Below are positions 44,363 to 52,113 of a stretch of 64,000 nt of DNA, in pieces. The position numbers and the translations under genes were made by a program. How positions within the stretch are numbered: the stretch's first letter is position 1; each line of letters opens with the position of its first letter. The notes under the pieces were generated by a model that worked only from the letters and a program-made list of their open reading frames with translations, was not told the DNA's origin and did not search any database. Source of the DNA: Rhizobiaceae bacterium (lineage in GTDB: Bacteria > Pseudomonadota > Alphaproteobacteria > Rhizobiales > Rhizobiaceae); assembly GCA_023953835.1 (NCBI GenBank), contig JAMLJB010000001.1, forward strand, positions 2,453,501-2,517,500, written 5' to 3'.

Positions 44363-45379
44363 TCAAGCGTTCAGGCTTGCGACCAGCAGCATAAGGCCAA
44401 GCAGCATGACGAATGCTGCGCCGCCGATTTCGATTGCGGCGTGGACGGTGTTGCCGACGCGTCCGTCGCCAGCCGCCGTGACCGCCCAGTTCTTGGCGGT
44501 GACTGCGACGATTGCAAGCGCGGAAACGGTCATTGCAGTGCCGAGCGACATGGCCGCTACGGACAATACCCCGCCCAGCCAAAGCTCGTTGAGGAACGCG
44601 AAGGAAAGCACGATGATGGCCCCCGTGCAGGGCCGCAAGCCGACTGCCGCGACTGCCGTCCACGCGGTGCGCCAGTCGAAACGGTCGCCGGAAAGCAAGG
44701 CAGGATCGGCCATATGGGAGTGGCCACAGCTCTCGCAGGCGAATCCGGAAGCCGAGAAATGGCTCGGATGCGTGCAGGTTGCGGTATGGAAATGCGTCTG
44801 CGCGGAGGACAGGCTGACTGCGGGATTGCCTAAGAACAGACCCTTGACCTTCGGCGCGGCCTTTTTCCAGAGCAGCCACGCGCCGAAGAGCGTGATCATC
44901 CCATAGCTGGCGACTTCCAGGAACCAGGTGGCATCGGTCATGGAGATGGCGGTGCGACGCAGGACCAGGAAAACGAGGCCCATGACCACCAGCGCGGTGA
45001 TACCTTGCAGGAACGCGGAGATGAAGGCGAGCGTGATGCCGCGCCTGAGCGCGACTTCATTTGCCAGCATATAGGACGAGATGACGGCCTTGCCATGGCC
45101 GGGACCGGCGGCATGGAAAACGCCGTAGGCGAAGGAGAGGCCGACGAGCAGCCACATCTTGCCGCCATCGTCGCGCATCGCCTTCAGCGCGCCGGTCAGC
45201 GCCCGATAGAATTGCTGCTGGTGCACGTTCACCCATTGCGTGAAGCCCGCGAACAGGCCCGTCGACGGCGTGATCGCATCATTCGTCCCGATGCCGAGCG
45301 AGCTTTGCGCATGCGCCGAGGCGATCACGAGTGAAAACGCCAGGACGGCAAGCGCGCGGATGGTTGCGGATCTGCTCAT
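44363..45379 (-). CDS. NicO-type nickel/cobalt exporter (RcnA-like)
   Basis: This 338-residue membrane protein has a signal-like N-terminus (1-25) and about six membrane segments. The family motifs HAAGPGHGKAV and VGLRPCTGAI are both present. A hydrophilic loop between them is rich in His and Cys (THFHTATCTHPSH, CESCGHSHM) and should bind metal. NicO proteins of this type export nickel and cobalt. It follows the DUF1007 gene with one base between stop and start, so the two are coupled. Confidence 0.92.
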   Translation of the reverse strand: MSRSATIRALAVLAFSLVIASAHAQSSLGIGTNDAITPSTGLFAGFTQWVNVHQQQFYRALTGALKAMRDDGGKMWLLVGLSFAYGVFHAAGPGHGKAVISSYMLANEVALRRGITLAFISAFLQGITALVVMGLVFLVLRRTAISMTDATWFLEVASYGMITLFGAWLLWKKAAPKVKGLFLGNPAVSLSSAQTHFHTATCTHPSHFSASGFACESCGHSHMADPALLSGDRFDWRTAWTAVAAVGLRPCTGAIIVLSFAFLNELWLGGVLSVAAMSLGTAMTVSALAIVAVTAKNWAVTAAGDGRVGNTVHAAIEIGGAAFVMLLGLMLLVASLNA

Positions 45380-45380
45380 G

Positions 45381-46040
45381 TCATGCCGGGCATTTCAGTT
45401 CGAGGCGGGTCGCGAAAATCTTGCTCATATCGGTGCCTGCGGGATCGCTCAAGAAGGCTTCGGTCAGGTTCTGCTGGTTCTGGGCGATGATCTCGTCCGG
45501 GTCGGGCCTCACCACCTTGCGGCTGCATTCGGCGGGCAGATTTTCCACTGCCATCTGGTCGTCCTCGAGGAAATCGATGGCCGTGTAGAACGTCGAATCG
45601 TAAACGCCGAAATCGACCGTGCCCGTCAGCTTGAGCGGTTCCTTCGGTTGCGCCTTGAACATGATGATGAGCTGGTTGTTGTCGAAAAGCGCGACAAATT
45701 CGTCCGGCTTCTGCATCGCTACATCCTTGCCGTTTGCCGTCACGAGCTGGAAGTAATTGTAGTCGCCGAGCGAGTTGTAGACCGTCTCGCGCACGGCGGC
45801 CATTTCGGCGTCGTCCAGCTTGTTGTCGCCGTTCTTGTCGAACTCGACGATAACGGTGCTCGAAAAGACGTCGTCGAAGCGCCACAGATGCCGCAGCGAA
45901 TCCACCGTCTTTCCGTCGGGCTTCAGCATCACGTCGAGCCGCGCTTCGGCAAATACGTGCGGATGCGCCTCCACCTGCGCCGTGCCGAGGGCAAGCGCAC
46001 CGAGGGTGCACAAAAGGCTGGACAGGCGGATCAGGCTCAT
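45381..46040 (-). CDS. DUF1007 periplasmic partner of the NicO exporter, with EF-hand loop
   Basis: This 219-residue exported protein has a signal peptide (1-25); the mature end would begin HPHVFAEA with two histidines able to bind metal. A canonical EF-hand loop, DKNGDNKLDDAE, lies at residues 68-79. DUF1007 proteins usually sit next to NicO exporters and probably deliver or sense metal in the periplasm. ATG 46040 gives a clean signal peptide; longer in-frame starts do not. The LysR gene is 71 bases upstream on the same strand. Confidence 0.88.
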   Translation of the reverse strand: MSLIRLSSLLCTLGALALGTAQVEAHPHVFAEARLDVMLKPDGKTVDSLRHLWRFDDVFSSTVIVEFDKNGDNKLDDAEMAAVRETVYNSLGDYNYFQLVTANGKDVAMQKPDEFVALFDNNQLIIMFKAQPKEPLKLTGTVDFGVYDSTFYTAIDFLEDDQMAVENLPAECSRKVVRPDPDEIIAQNQQNLTEAFLSDPAGTDMSKIFATRLELKCPA

Positions 46041-46070
46041 GAGTCGGACGCTGGCTTCGGTATCGACACG

Positions 46071-46080
46071 GTTAGCTAAC
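46071..46080. promoter_or_regulatory. Palindrome GTTAGCTAAC upstream of the DUF1007-NicO pair
   Basis: A perfect 10-bp palindrome lies 31 bases before the DUF1007 start, within the 71-base gap after the LysR gene. It could be an operator for metal control; no family consensus is matched with confidence. Confidence 0.35.
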
Positions 46081-46111
46081 ATAAACGGGGCAGAAGTAGG
46101 ACGAATGCGCT

Positions 46112-47011
46112 TCACGATTTCTCGCGCTGTTTGAACCATTTTGCGGTGAAGTCCACAAAAGCCCGGATTTTTGCCGGCAGGTAGCGCCTATGCGGATAGA
46201 CGGCGAAGATGCCGCCGCCTTCCGGCAGGAACTCGTCCAGCATGCAGAACAGGCGTCCGGCGGCGATGTCCTCGGCAACGATGAAGTCGGGCATGATCGC
46301 GAAGCCGAGCCCGGCAAGCGTTGCGGCGCGCACCGCCATCGGGCTGTTGACCTCGATCGGCCCCGAAACCTGAACCGTGAAGGTATCGCCGTTTTCGTTG
46401 CGAAAAGGCCAGTTCGAAAGGGTGCGCGCGTTGGAATCGATGATGCAGGGCAGATTGGCCAGGTCTTGCGGGCGTTCCGGCCTGCCGCGTCGGGCGATGA
46501 GGGCAGGGGATGCGCAGAGCCGCATTCCGAACGGCGCGAGCCGCCGCGCGATCAGGGAGGAGCTTTCAAGACGCGAAATGCGGATGGCGATGTCATATCC
46601 TTCCTCGACCAGATCGACGAAGCGGTCGTCGAGATTGACGTCCAGCACGATGTCGGGATGGGCGATGGCGAAATCGATCAACGATTGCCCCATCGCGGCA
46701 TCGGCGAAAGTGCGCGGGGCGGAAAGCTTGATCCGGCCGCGCACATCCCCGGAGGAATCGCGCACCGAATCCGCCAGCGTGTCGATGTCGCGCAGAATCT
46801 CCGATGCGCGGCGGAAATAGGTATGTCCCGCCTCGGTGAGCGAGAACTGGCGCGTGGTGCGGTTCAGCAGCAGCGTTCCGAGATCGTCCTCCAGCTCCCG
46901 CACATATTTCGACAGCAGCGCTTTGGACCGCCCGGTCTTGCGCGCGGCGGCAGAAAACCCTTCTGCGTCAACGACTTCGATAAAGGCGCGAATGCGGGTC
47001 AGCGTATCCAT
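46112..47011 (-). CDS. LysR family transcriptional regulator
   Basis: This 299-residue LysR-type regulator has the winged helix at residues 1-60 (FIEVVDAEGFSAAARKTGRSKA) and an effector domain at about 90-295. It belongs to the broad group with a short, DsdC/AaeR-like layout. It diverges from the ornithine decarboxylase leader and precedes the DUF1007-NicO pair by 71 bases on the same strand. Either side could be its target. Confidence 0.9.
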   Translation of the reverse strand: MDTLTRIRAFIEVVDAEGFSAAARKTGRSKALLSKYVRELEDDLGTLLLNRTTRQFSLTEAGHTYFRRASEILRDIDTLADSVRDSSGDVRGRIKLSAPRTFADAAMGQSLIDFAIAHPDIVLDVNLDDRFVDLVEEGYDIAIRISRLESSSLIARRLAPFGMRLCASPALIARRGRPERPQDLANLPCIIDSNARTLSNWPFRNENGDTFTVQVSGPIEVNSPMAVRAATLAGLGFAIMPDFIVAEDIAAGRLFCMLDEFLPEGGGIFAVYPHRRYLPAKIRAFVDFTAKWFKQREKS

Positions 47012-47109
47012 CGTTCAATCCAGTGAAACAGAGATCGCAGAGTCGTTCAGCATTCGAAAAAATTCAATCCGGGCCGAGATTTTAATTGATTGTGACGGGC
47101 GCGTTTCTT

Positions 47110-47554
47110 ATATGCGCCGTTGCCCAAAGTCGCACGTGCCTGTGGGCGTCCCCCGGCCCTCTGAATGGAGAGGTGTTCGGGACGGTACCCGGGAAGTAAC
47201 GAGCCCGGTCGGTTCAGCGGCCACCCGCCGATCCGAGGACGTCTTGAAGCAACGACGGTGCGGGCCTTTCTGGTGTCTGCCGGTTGTCCATAAACCGGGG
47301 TTACTGAAGAGGCACACCTTCATTGCCTGTAGTGCGGAACGGGTCTCCCAATCCAAGCCAAGGCAGACAAAGCGAGCTGCGGCCATTTGGCCAAAGCAAG
47401 CACTCGCGCGAGACGCGTCTCAATGGTTCCGGTGAATCCACCGCCCGGCGCCAGGGTTGCTCGTCTCGTCTTTGTCCACCGCGGATGAACGCCAGACAGC
47501 GCGCTCCGCACCTTGCAGTCGCGCGGGTCGTTCCGCGCAGATGGAGTGAGACCC
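47110..47554 (+). ncRNA. Long structured leader of the ornithine decarboxylase gene (speF-motif candidate)
   Basis: The 543-base gap before the decarboxylase has no convincing protein gene. It holds several possible stems, for example CCTCT with AGAGG around 47157-47172 and CCCGG-type pairs at about 47180-47205. In alphaproteobacteria, genes for this decarboxylase carry the conserved speF RNA motif (Rfam RF00518). Assignment rests on position, length and structure; the covariance model was not run. Confidence 0.5.
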
Positions 47555-48691
47555 ATGGCCGCTACCCAGCGCATCCTCGATTTCCTCGCCACCCGACGCC
47601 CGTCCGGCCCGTGCCTCGTCGTTGACCTCGATGTGGTTCGCGACAATTTCCGCGCCTTCGAAAAGGCGCTGCCCGACAGCCGCATCTTCTATGCGGTCAA
47701 GGCCAATCCCGCGCCGGAAATCCTGCGTCTGCTCGCCTCGCTCGGCTCCAGCTTCGACACGGCGTCCGTTGCCGAGGTCGAGATGGCGCTGGAGGCCGGC
47801 GCCACGCCGGATCGCATTTCCTTCGGCAACACGATCAAGAAGGAGCGCGACATCGCCCGCGCTTATGAGCTGGGCATCCGCCTGTTCGCTGTCGACTGCG
47901 TGGAAGAAGTCGAGAAGATCGCCCGCGCTGCGCCGCAGGCCCGCGTCTTCTGCCGTGTGCTGACCGATGGCGAGGGCGCGGAATGGCCGCTGTCGCGCAA
48001 GTTCGGCTGCGTGCCGGCCATGGCCGTCGATGTGCTGCGCCATGCGCGCAGCCTTGGTCTCGACGCCTATGGCGTATCCTTCCATGTTGGCTCGCAGCAG
48101 TGCGACCTGACCGCCTGGGATCGTGCGCTTGGCGATGCGAAGAAGGTCTTCGCCACGCTGGCCGAGGAAGGCATCACGCTCAGGATGGTCAATATGGGCG
48201 GCGGTTTTCCGACACGCTATCTCAAGGACGTGCCGGTGGCGCGCGCCTATGGCGAAGCAATCTTCGGCGCGCTGCGCAAGCATTTCGGCAACGCCATTCC
48301 CGAAACCATCATCGAGCCGGGCCGTGGCATGGTCGGCAATGCGGGCGTCATCAAGTCGGAAGTGGTGCTGATCTCGAAGAAGGCGGACAATGACAATGTG
48401 CGCTGGGTCTATCTCGACATCGGCAAGTTCGGCGGTCTCGCGGAAACCATGGACGAGGCGATCCGCTATCCGATCATCACGCCGCGCGACGGAGACGAGA
48501 AAGCGCCCTGCGTGCTCGCCGGTCCGACCTGCGACTCCGCCGACGTGCTCTACGAAAAGACGCCTTACGCCCTGCCGTTGACGCTCACCATCGGTGACGA
48601 GGTGCTGATCGAGGGCGCGGGCGCCTATACGACCACCTATTCGTCGGTCGCATTCAACGGCTTCGAGCCGCTGCGATCCTACGTGATCTGA
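47555..48691 (+). CDS. Ornithine/lysine decarboxylase, group IV
   Basis: This 378-residue PLP enzyme of the alanine racemase fold decarboxylates ornithine to putrescine. The PLP lysine is K49 in FYAVKANP, the glycine loop is MVNMGGGFPTRYL, EPGRGMVGNAG binds the phosphate, and the catalytic cysteine is C326 in LAGPTCDSADVLY. Length and motifs fit eukaryote-like bacterial enzymes, called speF or odc in rhizobia. The start is ATG 47555 with GGAG upstream. Its product feeds homospermidine synthase. A GNAT gene follows. Confidence 0.95.
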   Translation: MAATQRILDFLATRRPSGPCLVVDLDVVRDNFRAFEKALPDSRIFYAVKANPAPEILRLLASLGSSFDTASVAEVEMALEAGATPDRISFGNTIKKERDIARAYELGIRLFAVDCVEEVEKIARAAPQARVFCRVLTDGEGAEWPLSRKFGCVPAMAVDVLRHARSLGLDAYGVSFHVGSQQCDLTAWDRALGDAKKVFATLAEEGITLRMVNMGGGFPTRYLKDVPVARAYGEAIFGALRKHFGNAIPETIIEPGRGMVGNAGVIKSEVVLISKKADNDNVRWVYLDIGKFGGLAETMDEAIRYPIITPRDGDEKAPCVLAGPTCDSADVLYEKTPYALPLTLTIGDEVLIEGAGAYTTTYSSVAFNGFEPLRSYVI

Positions 48692-48707
48692 CGGCATTTG
48701 CCGTCAG
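48688..48707 (+). terminator. Hairpin overlapping the decarboxylase stop codon
   Basis: CTGACGGC (48688-48695) and GCCGTCAG (48700-48707) form a perfect stem over ATTT, and the TGA stop lies inside the left arm. There is no T-run. It may attenuate transcription into the GNAT gene. Confidence 0.45.
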
Positions 48708-48780
48708 GTCCGCGCGCCGCCGGGGTTTCGCCGGCGACGCGTTCGCTTGTGGAACAACTCTGCGGGTGAGGGATTCTCAA

Positions 48781-49338
48781 ATGACCGTGCATGAAGAAAT
48801 AAGAACCATTGCCTTTTCGATCCTTGCCGAGCGGCAGGACGATGCACATGCGCGCGAGGCATTGCTCGATCGCGCAATGGGACCCAATCGCAAGCGCAAA
48901 TCGTCCGAGAAGCTGCGGCGCGGGCGCAAGCCGTCGGAGGGCTTGGCTTTCGTCGCTCGTGACGAGGCCGGCTCACTGGTCGGCACCGTGCGCCTTTGGG
49001 ATGTCGATGCGGGAGGCGTGCGCGCGCTGTTGCTTGGTCCGCTCGCGGTCGATCCTTCGCTGAAGAGCGGCGGGATCGGCTCCGCCCTGATGCGCCACGC
49101 GATTGCGGAAGCTGCACGGCTCGGCCATCGCGCAATCCTGCTCGTTGGCGATGCGCCGTATTATGCCCGCTTTGGCTTCTCCGCCGAAAAGACCGGCGCG
49201 CTTGCGATGCCCGGCCCCTATGAACGGCACAGACTTCTTGCGCTCGAACTCGGCGAGGGCGTGCTGGATGGCGCAACTGGCGTCATTGTGCCGGTCGGTC
49301 GCCGCCTTAAGCAGCGCAAGCTGCGCGCCGCTGCGTGA
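48781..49338 (+). CDS. GNAT family N-acetyltransferase
   Basis: This 185-residue protein resembles YhbS-like acetyltransferases. The acetyl-CoA motif is LGPLAVDPSLKSGGIGSALMR, and YYARFGFSAEK is typical of the group. ATG 48781 is preferred, with GAGGGA upstream; GTG 48766 is possible. It lies 89 bases after the decarboxylase on the same strand. Acetylation of a polyamine would fit the neighbourhood but is not shown. Confidence 0.87.
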   Translation: MTVHEEIRTIAFSILAERQDDAHAREALLDRAMGPNRKRKSSEKLRRGRKPSEGLAFVARDEAGSLVGTVRLWDVDAGGVRALLLGPLAVDPSLKSGGIGSALMRHAIAEAARLGHRAILLVGDAPYYARFGFSAEKTGALAMPGPYERHRLLALELGEGVLDGATGVIVPVGRRLKQRKLRAAA

Positions 49339-49455
49339 GGCGTGGCCTTCCTCAAAAGATGAGTCGTTACCGGCATTTATGAGCGCGGATTGCAATCTTG
49401 ATTCCGCAACCTCAACTTTAACGTGAACCCGCGCATGGCGGTCGCCCCAAACGAA

Positions 49456-49479
49456 AACACCGGCCAGGAGGCCGGTGTT
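49456..49479 (-). terminator. Intrinsic terminator of the SCP2 gene
   Basis: AACACCGGCC and GGCCGGTGTT form a perfect 10-bp stem over AGGA. On the minus strand it is followed by TTCGTTT. It lies 25 bases past the SCP2 stop. Confidence 0.8.
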
Positions 49480-49503
49480 CGAAGCTGTTCGAATTACGAT
49501 AAA

Positions 49504-49785
49504 CTACAGAACCTGGCTCAGCGCCATGGCGACCGACATGTCGCCTTCGATCTTGATCTTGCCCTGCATGAAGGCCATCGTCGGATTGAGGTCGCCCGCG
49601 ACGAGCGATTCAAGATCGTCGAGCGAAAGCATGATCGTGCAGTCCGCCGGTGCGTCGGCTGTGGAGATGGTCGCGCCGTCAATGACGATGACACCGTTCG
49701 AGCCCGTGTCGAATTTCACGGATCGATCGAAGCCGGCGCTTTCCACGCGCGGCTTCATCTGCGCGGCAATTGTCTCAATGGTCAT
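49504..49785 (-). CDS. SCP2 sterol-binding-domain protein
   Basis: This 93-residue protein is a single SCP2 domain, a small lipid-binding fold. It shows FDTGSNGVIVIDGATIS, DCTIMLSLDDLESLVAGDL and MAFMQGKIKIEGDMSVAMAL, all typical. GGAG precedes the ATG, and a clear terminator follows, so it is a single-gene unit. Its ligand in bacteria is unknown; bacterial sterols are not implied. Confidence 0.93.
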   Translation of the reverse strand: MTIETIAAQMKPRVESAGFDRSVKFDTGSNGVIVIDGATISTADAPADCTIMLSLDDLESLVAGDLNPTMAFMQGKIKIEGDMSVAMALSQVL

Positions 49786-49910
49786 CTGGAACTCCGGATT
49801 GGTTGAAGGCGCCTTGCGCCATTTGCCCCCTATCTAGAGATCATTGACTTTTACGTCAACGTTATCGATGCAACCGGCGAGTTGTATCCCGTGGTTTGCG
49901 GTGCGGCAGA

Positions 49911-50333
49911 TCAGCCCTCGAACTTCACCGACCCGGCATAGTTGATGATCCAGGGCGTTCCGAACCGGTCGACCAGCATTCCGAAGCTCTCCGCCCAGAA
50001 TGTCGGGCTGAGCGCCATGGTGACATTTCCGCCATCGGCAAGTGCGTTGAAGATGCGTTCGGCCTCGCTCGCGCTGTCCACCTGCAGCGAAACCGAGAAG
50101 CCGCCGGGTTCCTTCGAATATTGGGGTGGAACGTCGCTGGCCATCAGCATGTCGCCGTCGACGACGAGGCAGGCATGCATGATCTTGTCCTTCATGTCCT
50201 CGGGCGCCTGAACGTCTGTCGGGGCGTCGCCCTGCCTGAGCATGGCCTGCATCTGGCCGCCAAGGATACGGTGATAGGTTTCAAAGGCCTCCCGGCAGTT
50301 GCCGTTGAAGAGGAGATATGGCTGAACCTGCAT
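49911..50333 (-). CDS. VOC family protein (PhnB-like)
   Basis: This 140-residue protein belongs to the vicinal oxygen chelate superfamily, near PhnB/glyoxalase-like proteins. It shows PYLLFNGNCREAFETYHRILGG and FWAESFGMLVDRFGTPWIINY, typical of the group. The ATG at 50333 has AAGGA seven bases upstream. The frame is open much further upstream, but that region is the antisense-phase shadow of lldD. Its reaction is unknown. Confidence 0.9.
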   Translation of the reverse strand: MQVQPYLLFNGNCREAFETYHRILGGQMQAMLRQGDAPTDVQAPEDMKDKIMHACLVVDGDMLMASDVPPQYSKEPGGFSVSLQVDSASEAERIFNALADGGNVTMALSPTFWAESFGMLVDRFGTPWIINYAGSVKFEG

Positions 50334-50443
50334 GGTGTGTCCTTTCGTGTCCGCCGATACGGTTCCGGCGGATGCCGGACCTTGTCGAAAGACGTCCGAA
50401 AAGCAGTGGTTCCGACAGCTTGGCGCGGAATCCCTCGATGCGG

Positions 50444-51616
50444 TCAGGCTTTCTTGCGCGGTGCGACCGCGAATGGATTCTCCGCGAGGATGTTTGAATC
50501 GACTTTCTCGATATCGCGCAGACCGCAAAAAGCCATGGTGATGTCGAGTTCGTTGCGGATGCAGCGCAGCGCCTCGCTCACGCCATGTTCGCCCATTGCG
50601 CCCAGCCCGTACAGGAAGGCGCGACCGATATAGACTCCGCGTGCGCCAAGCGCGCGGGCCTTTATGACGTCCTGCCCCGAACGAATCCCGCCGTCCATGT
50701 GAACTTCGATCTTGCTGCCTACCTCCCGCACGATTGGCGGCAGGGAGGCGATGGAGGACAGCGCTCCGTCGAGCTGGCGTCCGCCATGATTGGAAACGAT
50801 GAGAGCGTCGGCGCCGCTCTTTGCCGCAATCGCGGCGTCTTCGGGGTCGAGGATGCCCTTGATAATGAATTTCCCGCCCCACCGGTCCCGGATGCGTTTC
50901 ACCGCGTCCCAGTTCAGCGCCGGATCGAATTGCTCTGCCGTCCACTTGCTCAGCGAGCGCAGATTGTCCGCGCCCTTGGCGTGCCCGACAATATTGCGGA
51001 AAGTCCGCCGACGGGTCTGCGCCATGTGATAGACCCAGCGCGGCTTGGTCGCGAGATTGAGCATGTTTGCAAGTGTCGGCGCAGGCGGGGTGGTGAGGCC
51101 GTTCTTGATGTCCTTGTGGCGCTGGCCGAGGATCTGAAGATCGAGCGTCAGGACCAGCGCGGAACACCCGGCTGCTTTCGCGCGGTCGATCAGCCCGTTC
51201 GAAAAATCCTGGTCACGCATCACATAGAGCTGGAACCAGAACGGAGCGTCCGTATTCTCCGCGACATCCTCGATGGAGCAGATGCTCATTGTCGAAAGGG
51301 TGAAAGGAACGCCTGCCTTCGCGGCGGCGCGCGCGGCCAATATCTCGCCGTCCGCATATTGCATGCCGGTCAGGCCCGTGGGCGCAAGGGCAACAGGCAT
51401 TGAAACGGGAATCCCCGCCATGGTGGTGGCGAGCGAGCGATTGCGCATGTCGACCGCCACGCGCTGGCGGAGCTTTATGCTGCCAAAATCTTCTTCATTG
51501 GCGCGATAGGTGCTCTCCGTCCACGAACCGGAATCGGCGTAGTCGTAAAACATCCTCGGCACGCGCCTGCGCGCGAGGTCCTGAAGGTCGGCAATGCAAG
51601 TGATCGGGCGAGGCAT
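50444..51616 (-). CDS. lldD: L-lactate dehydrogenase / FMN-dependent alpha-hydroxy-acid dehydrogenase
   Basis: This 390-residue enzyme oxidises L-lactate (or a related hydroxy acid) to the keto acid with FMN. It has VPRMFYDYADSGSWTE, PVALAPTGLTGMQYADGE, FIIKGILDPEDA with the FMN lysine, and SNHGGRQLDGALSS with the catalytic histidine. I choose ATG 51616 (MPRPIT); the frame starts six codons earlier. The VOC gene follows 110 bases later. Lactate is the likely substrate but other alpha-hydroxy acids cannot be excluded. Confidence 0.9.
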   Translation of the reverse strand: MPRPITCIADLQDLARRRVPRMFYDYADSGSWTESTYRANEEDFGSIKLRQRVAVDMRNRSLATTMAGIPVSMPVALAPTGLTGMQYADGEILAARAAAKAGVPFTLSTMSICSIEDVAENTDAPFWFQLYVMRDQDFSNGLIDRAKAAGCSALVLTLDLQILGQRHKDIKNGLTTPPAPTLANMLNLATKPRWVYHMAQTRRRTFRNIVGHAKGADNLRSLSKWTAEQFDPALNWDAVKRIRDRWGGKFIIKGILDPEDAAIAAKSGADALIVSNHGGRQLDGALSSIASLPPIVREVGSKIEVHMDGGIRSGQDVIKARALGARGVYIGRAFLYGLGAMGEHGVSEALRCIRNELDITMAFCGLRDIEKVDSNILAENPFAVAPRKKA

Positions 51617-51712
51617 AGTGCAATCCATCTGCAACGAGATGGACAGGATTTAGCGCATTTTGCTCCGCCGTCACGAAATTTCTGCGCCCGTATTCACATA
51701 TGATTGAGTTAT

Positions 51713-51949
51713 TTACAGGCTTGCGGCACCCTTTTGAGGTTCTTCCCAACCGAGGCGGTCGAGTGCCGTGCGCACGTCGCGCAACGCCGCCTCCCAGCCA
51801 TCATCGTCAACCATAGGGCTTTCCGATGCTGCTCGCTGGAGTGCGCGCGCTTCGGACTCGATTTCGAGCAGGGCTTCTATTTTCTTATCCATGTCGAGCG
51901 AGTTGTCGTCCATGATGGACTGGACCTTCATTTCGTCGAAGCGGCTCAT
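51713..51949 (-). CDS. Small acidic hypothetical protein
   Basis: This 78-residue protein is acidic and helical (DNSLDMDKKIEALLEIESEARALQRA), without signal or membrane segments. A good GGAGG five bases before the ATG at 51949 supports expression. It lies between lldD and the purine permease, on the minus strand. I do not recognise its family. Confidence 0.65.
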   Translation of the reverse strand: MSRFDEMKVQSIMDDNSLDMDKKIEALLEIESEARALQRAASESPMVDDDGWEAALRDVRTALDRLGWEEPQKGAASL

Positions 51950-52058
51950 TTCGGCCTCCGTTCACGATGGCACTGATGAACGCTCGACTGTTCAAACTGT
52001 TCCACCTCGTCGCGACCATGCATAAGCAGTTTGCGATTTAATTTGAAAATCGACCCTT

Positions 52059-52081
52059 CGCTTCTCTGGTATTCAGAAGCG
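52059..52081 (+). promoter_or_regulatory. Hairpin in the leader of the purine permease gene
   Basis: CGCTTCT (52059-52065) and AGAAGCG (52075-52081) form a perfect 7-bp stem with a 9-base loop, 32 bases before the TTG start. It could be a leader structure; no known riboswitch class was recognised. Confidence 0.3.
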
Positions 52082-52113
52082 TTTGCCGCGAGGAGCGGCG
52101 GAGGGAGGAAAAA

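Noticed and set aside
50334..51167. Upstream extension of the VOC protein
   Set aside because: This part overlaps lldD in another frame. The ATG at 50333 with AAGGA is a much better start.
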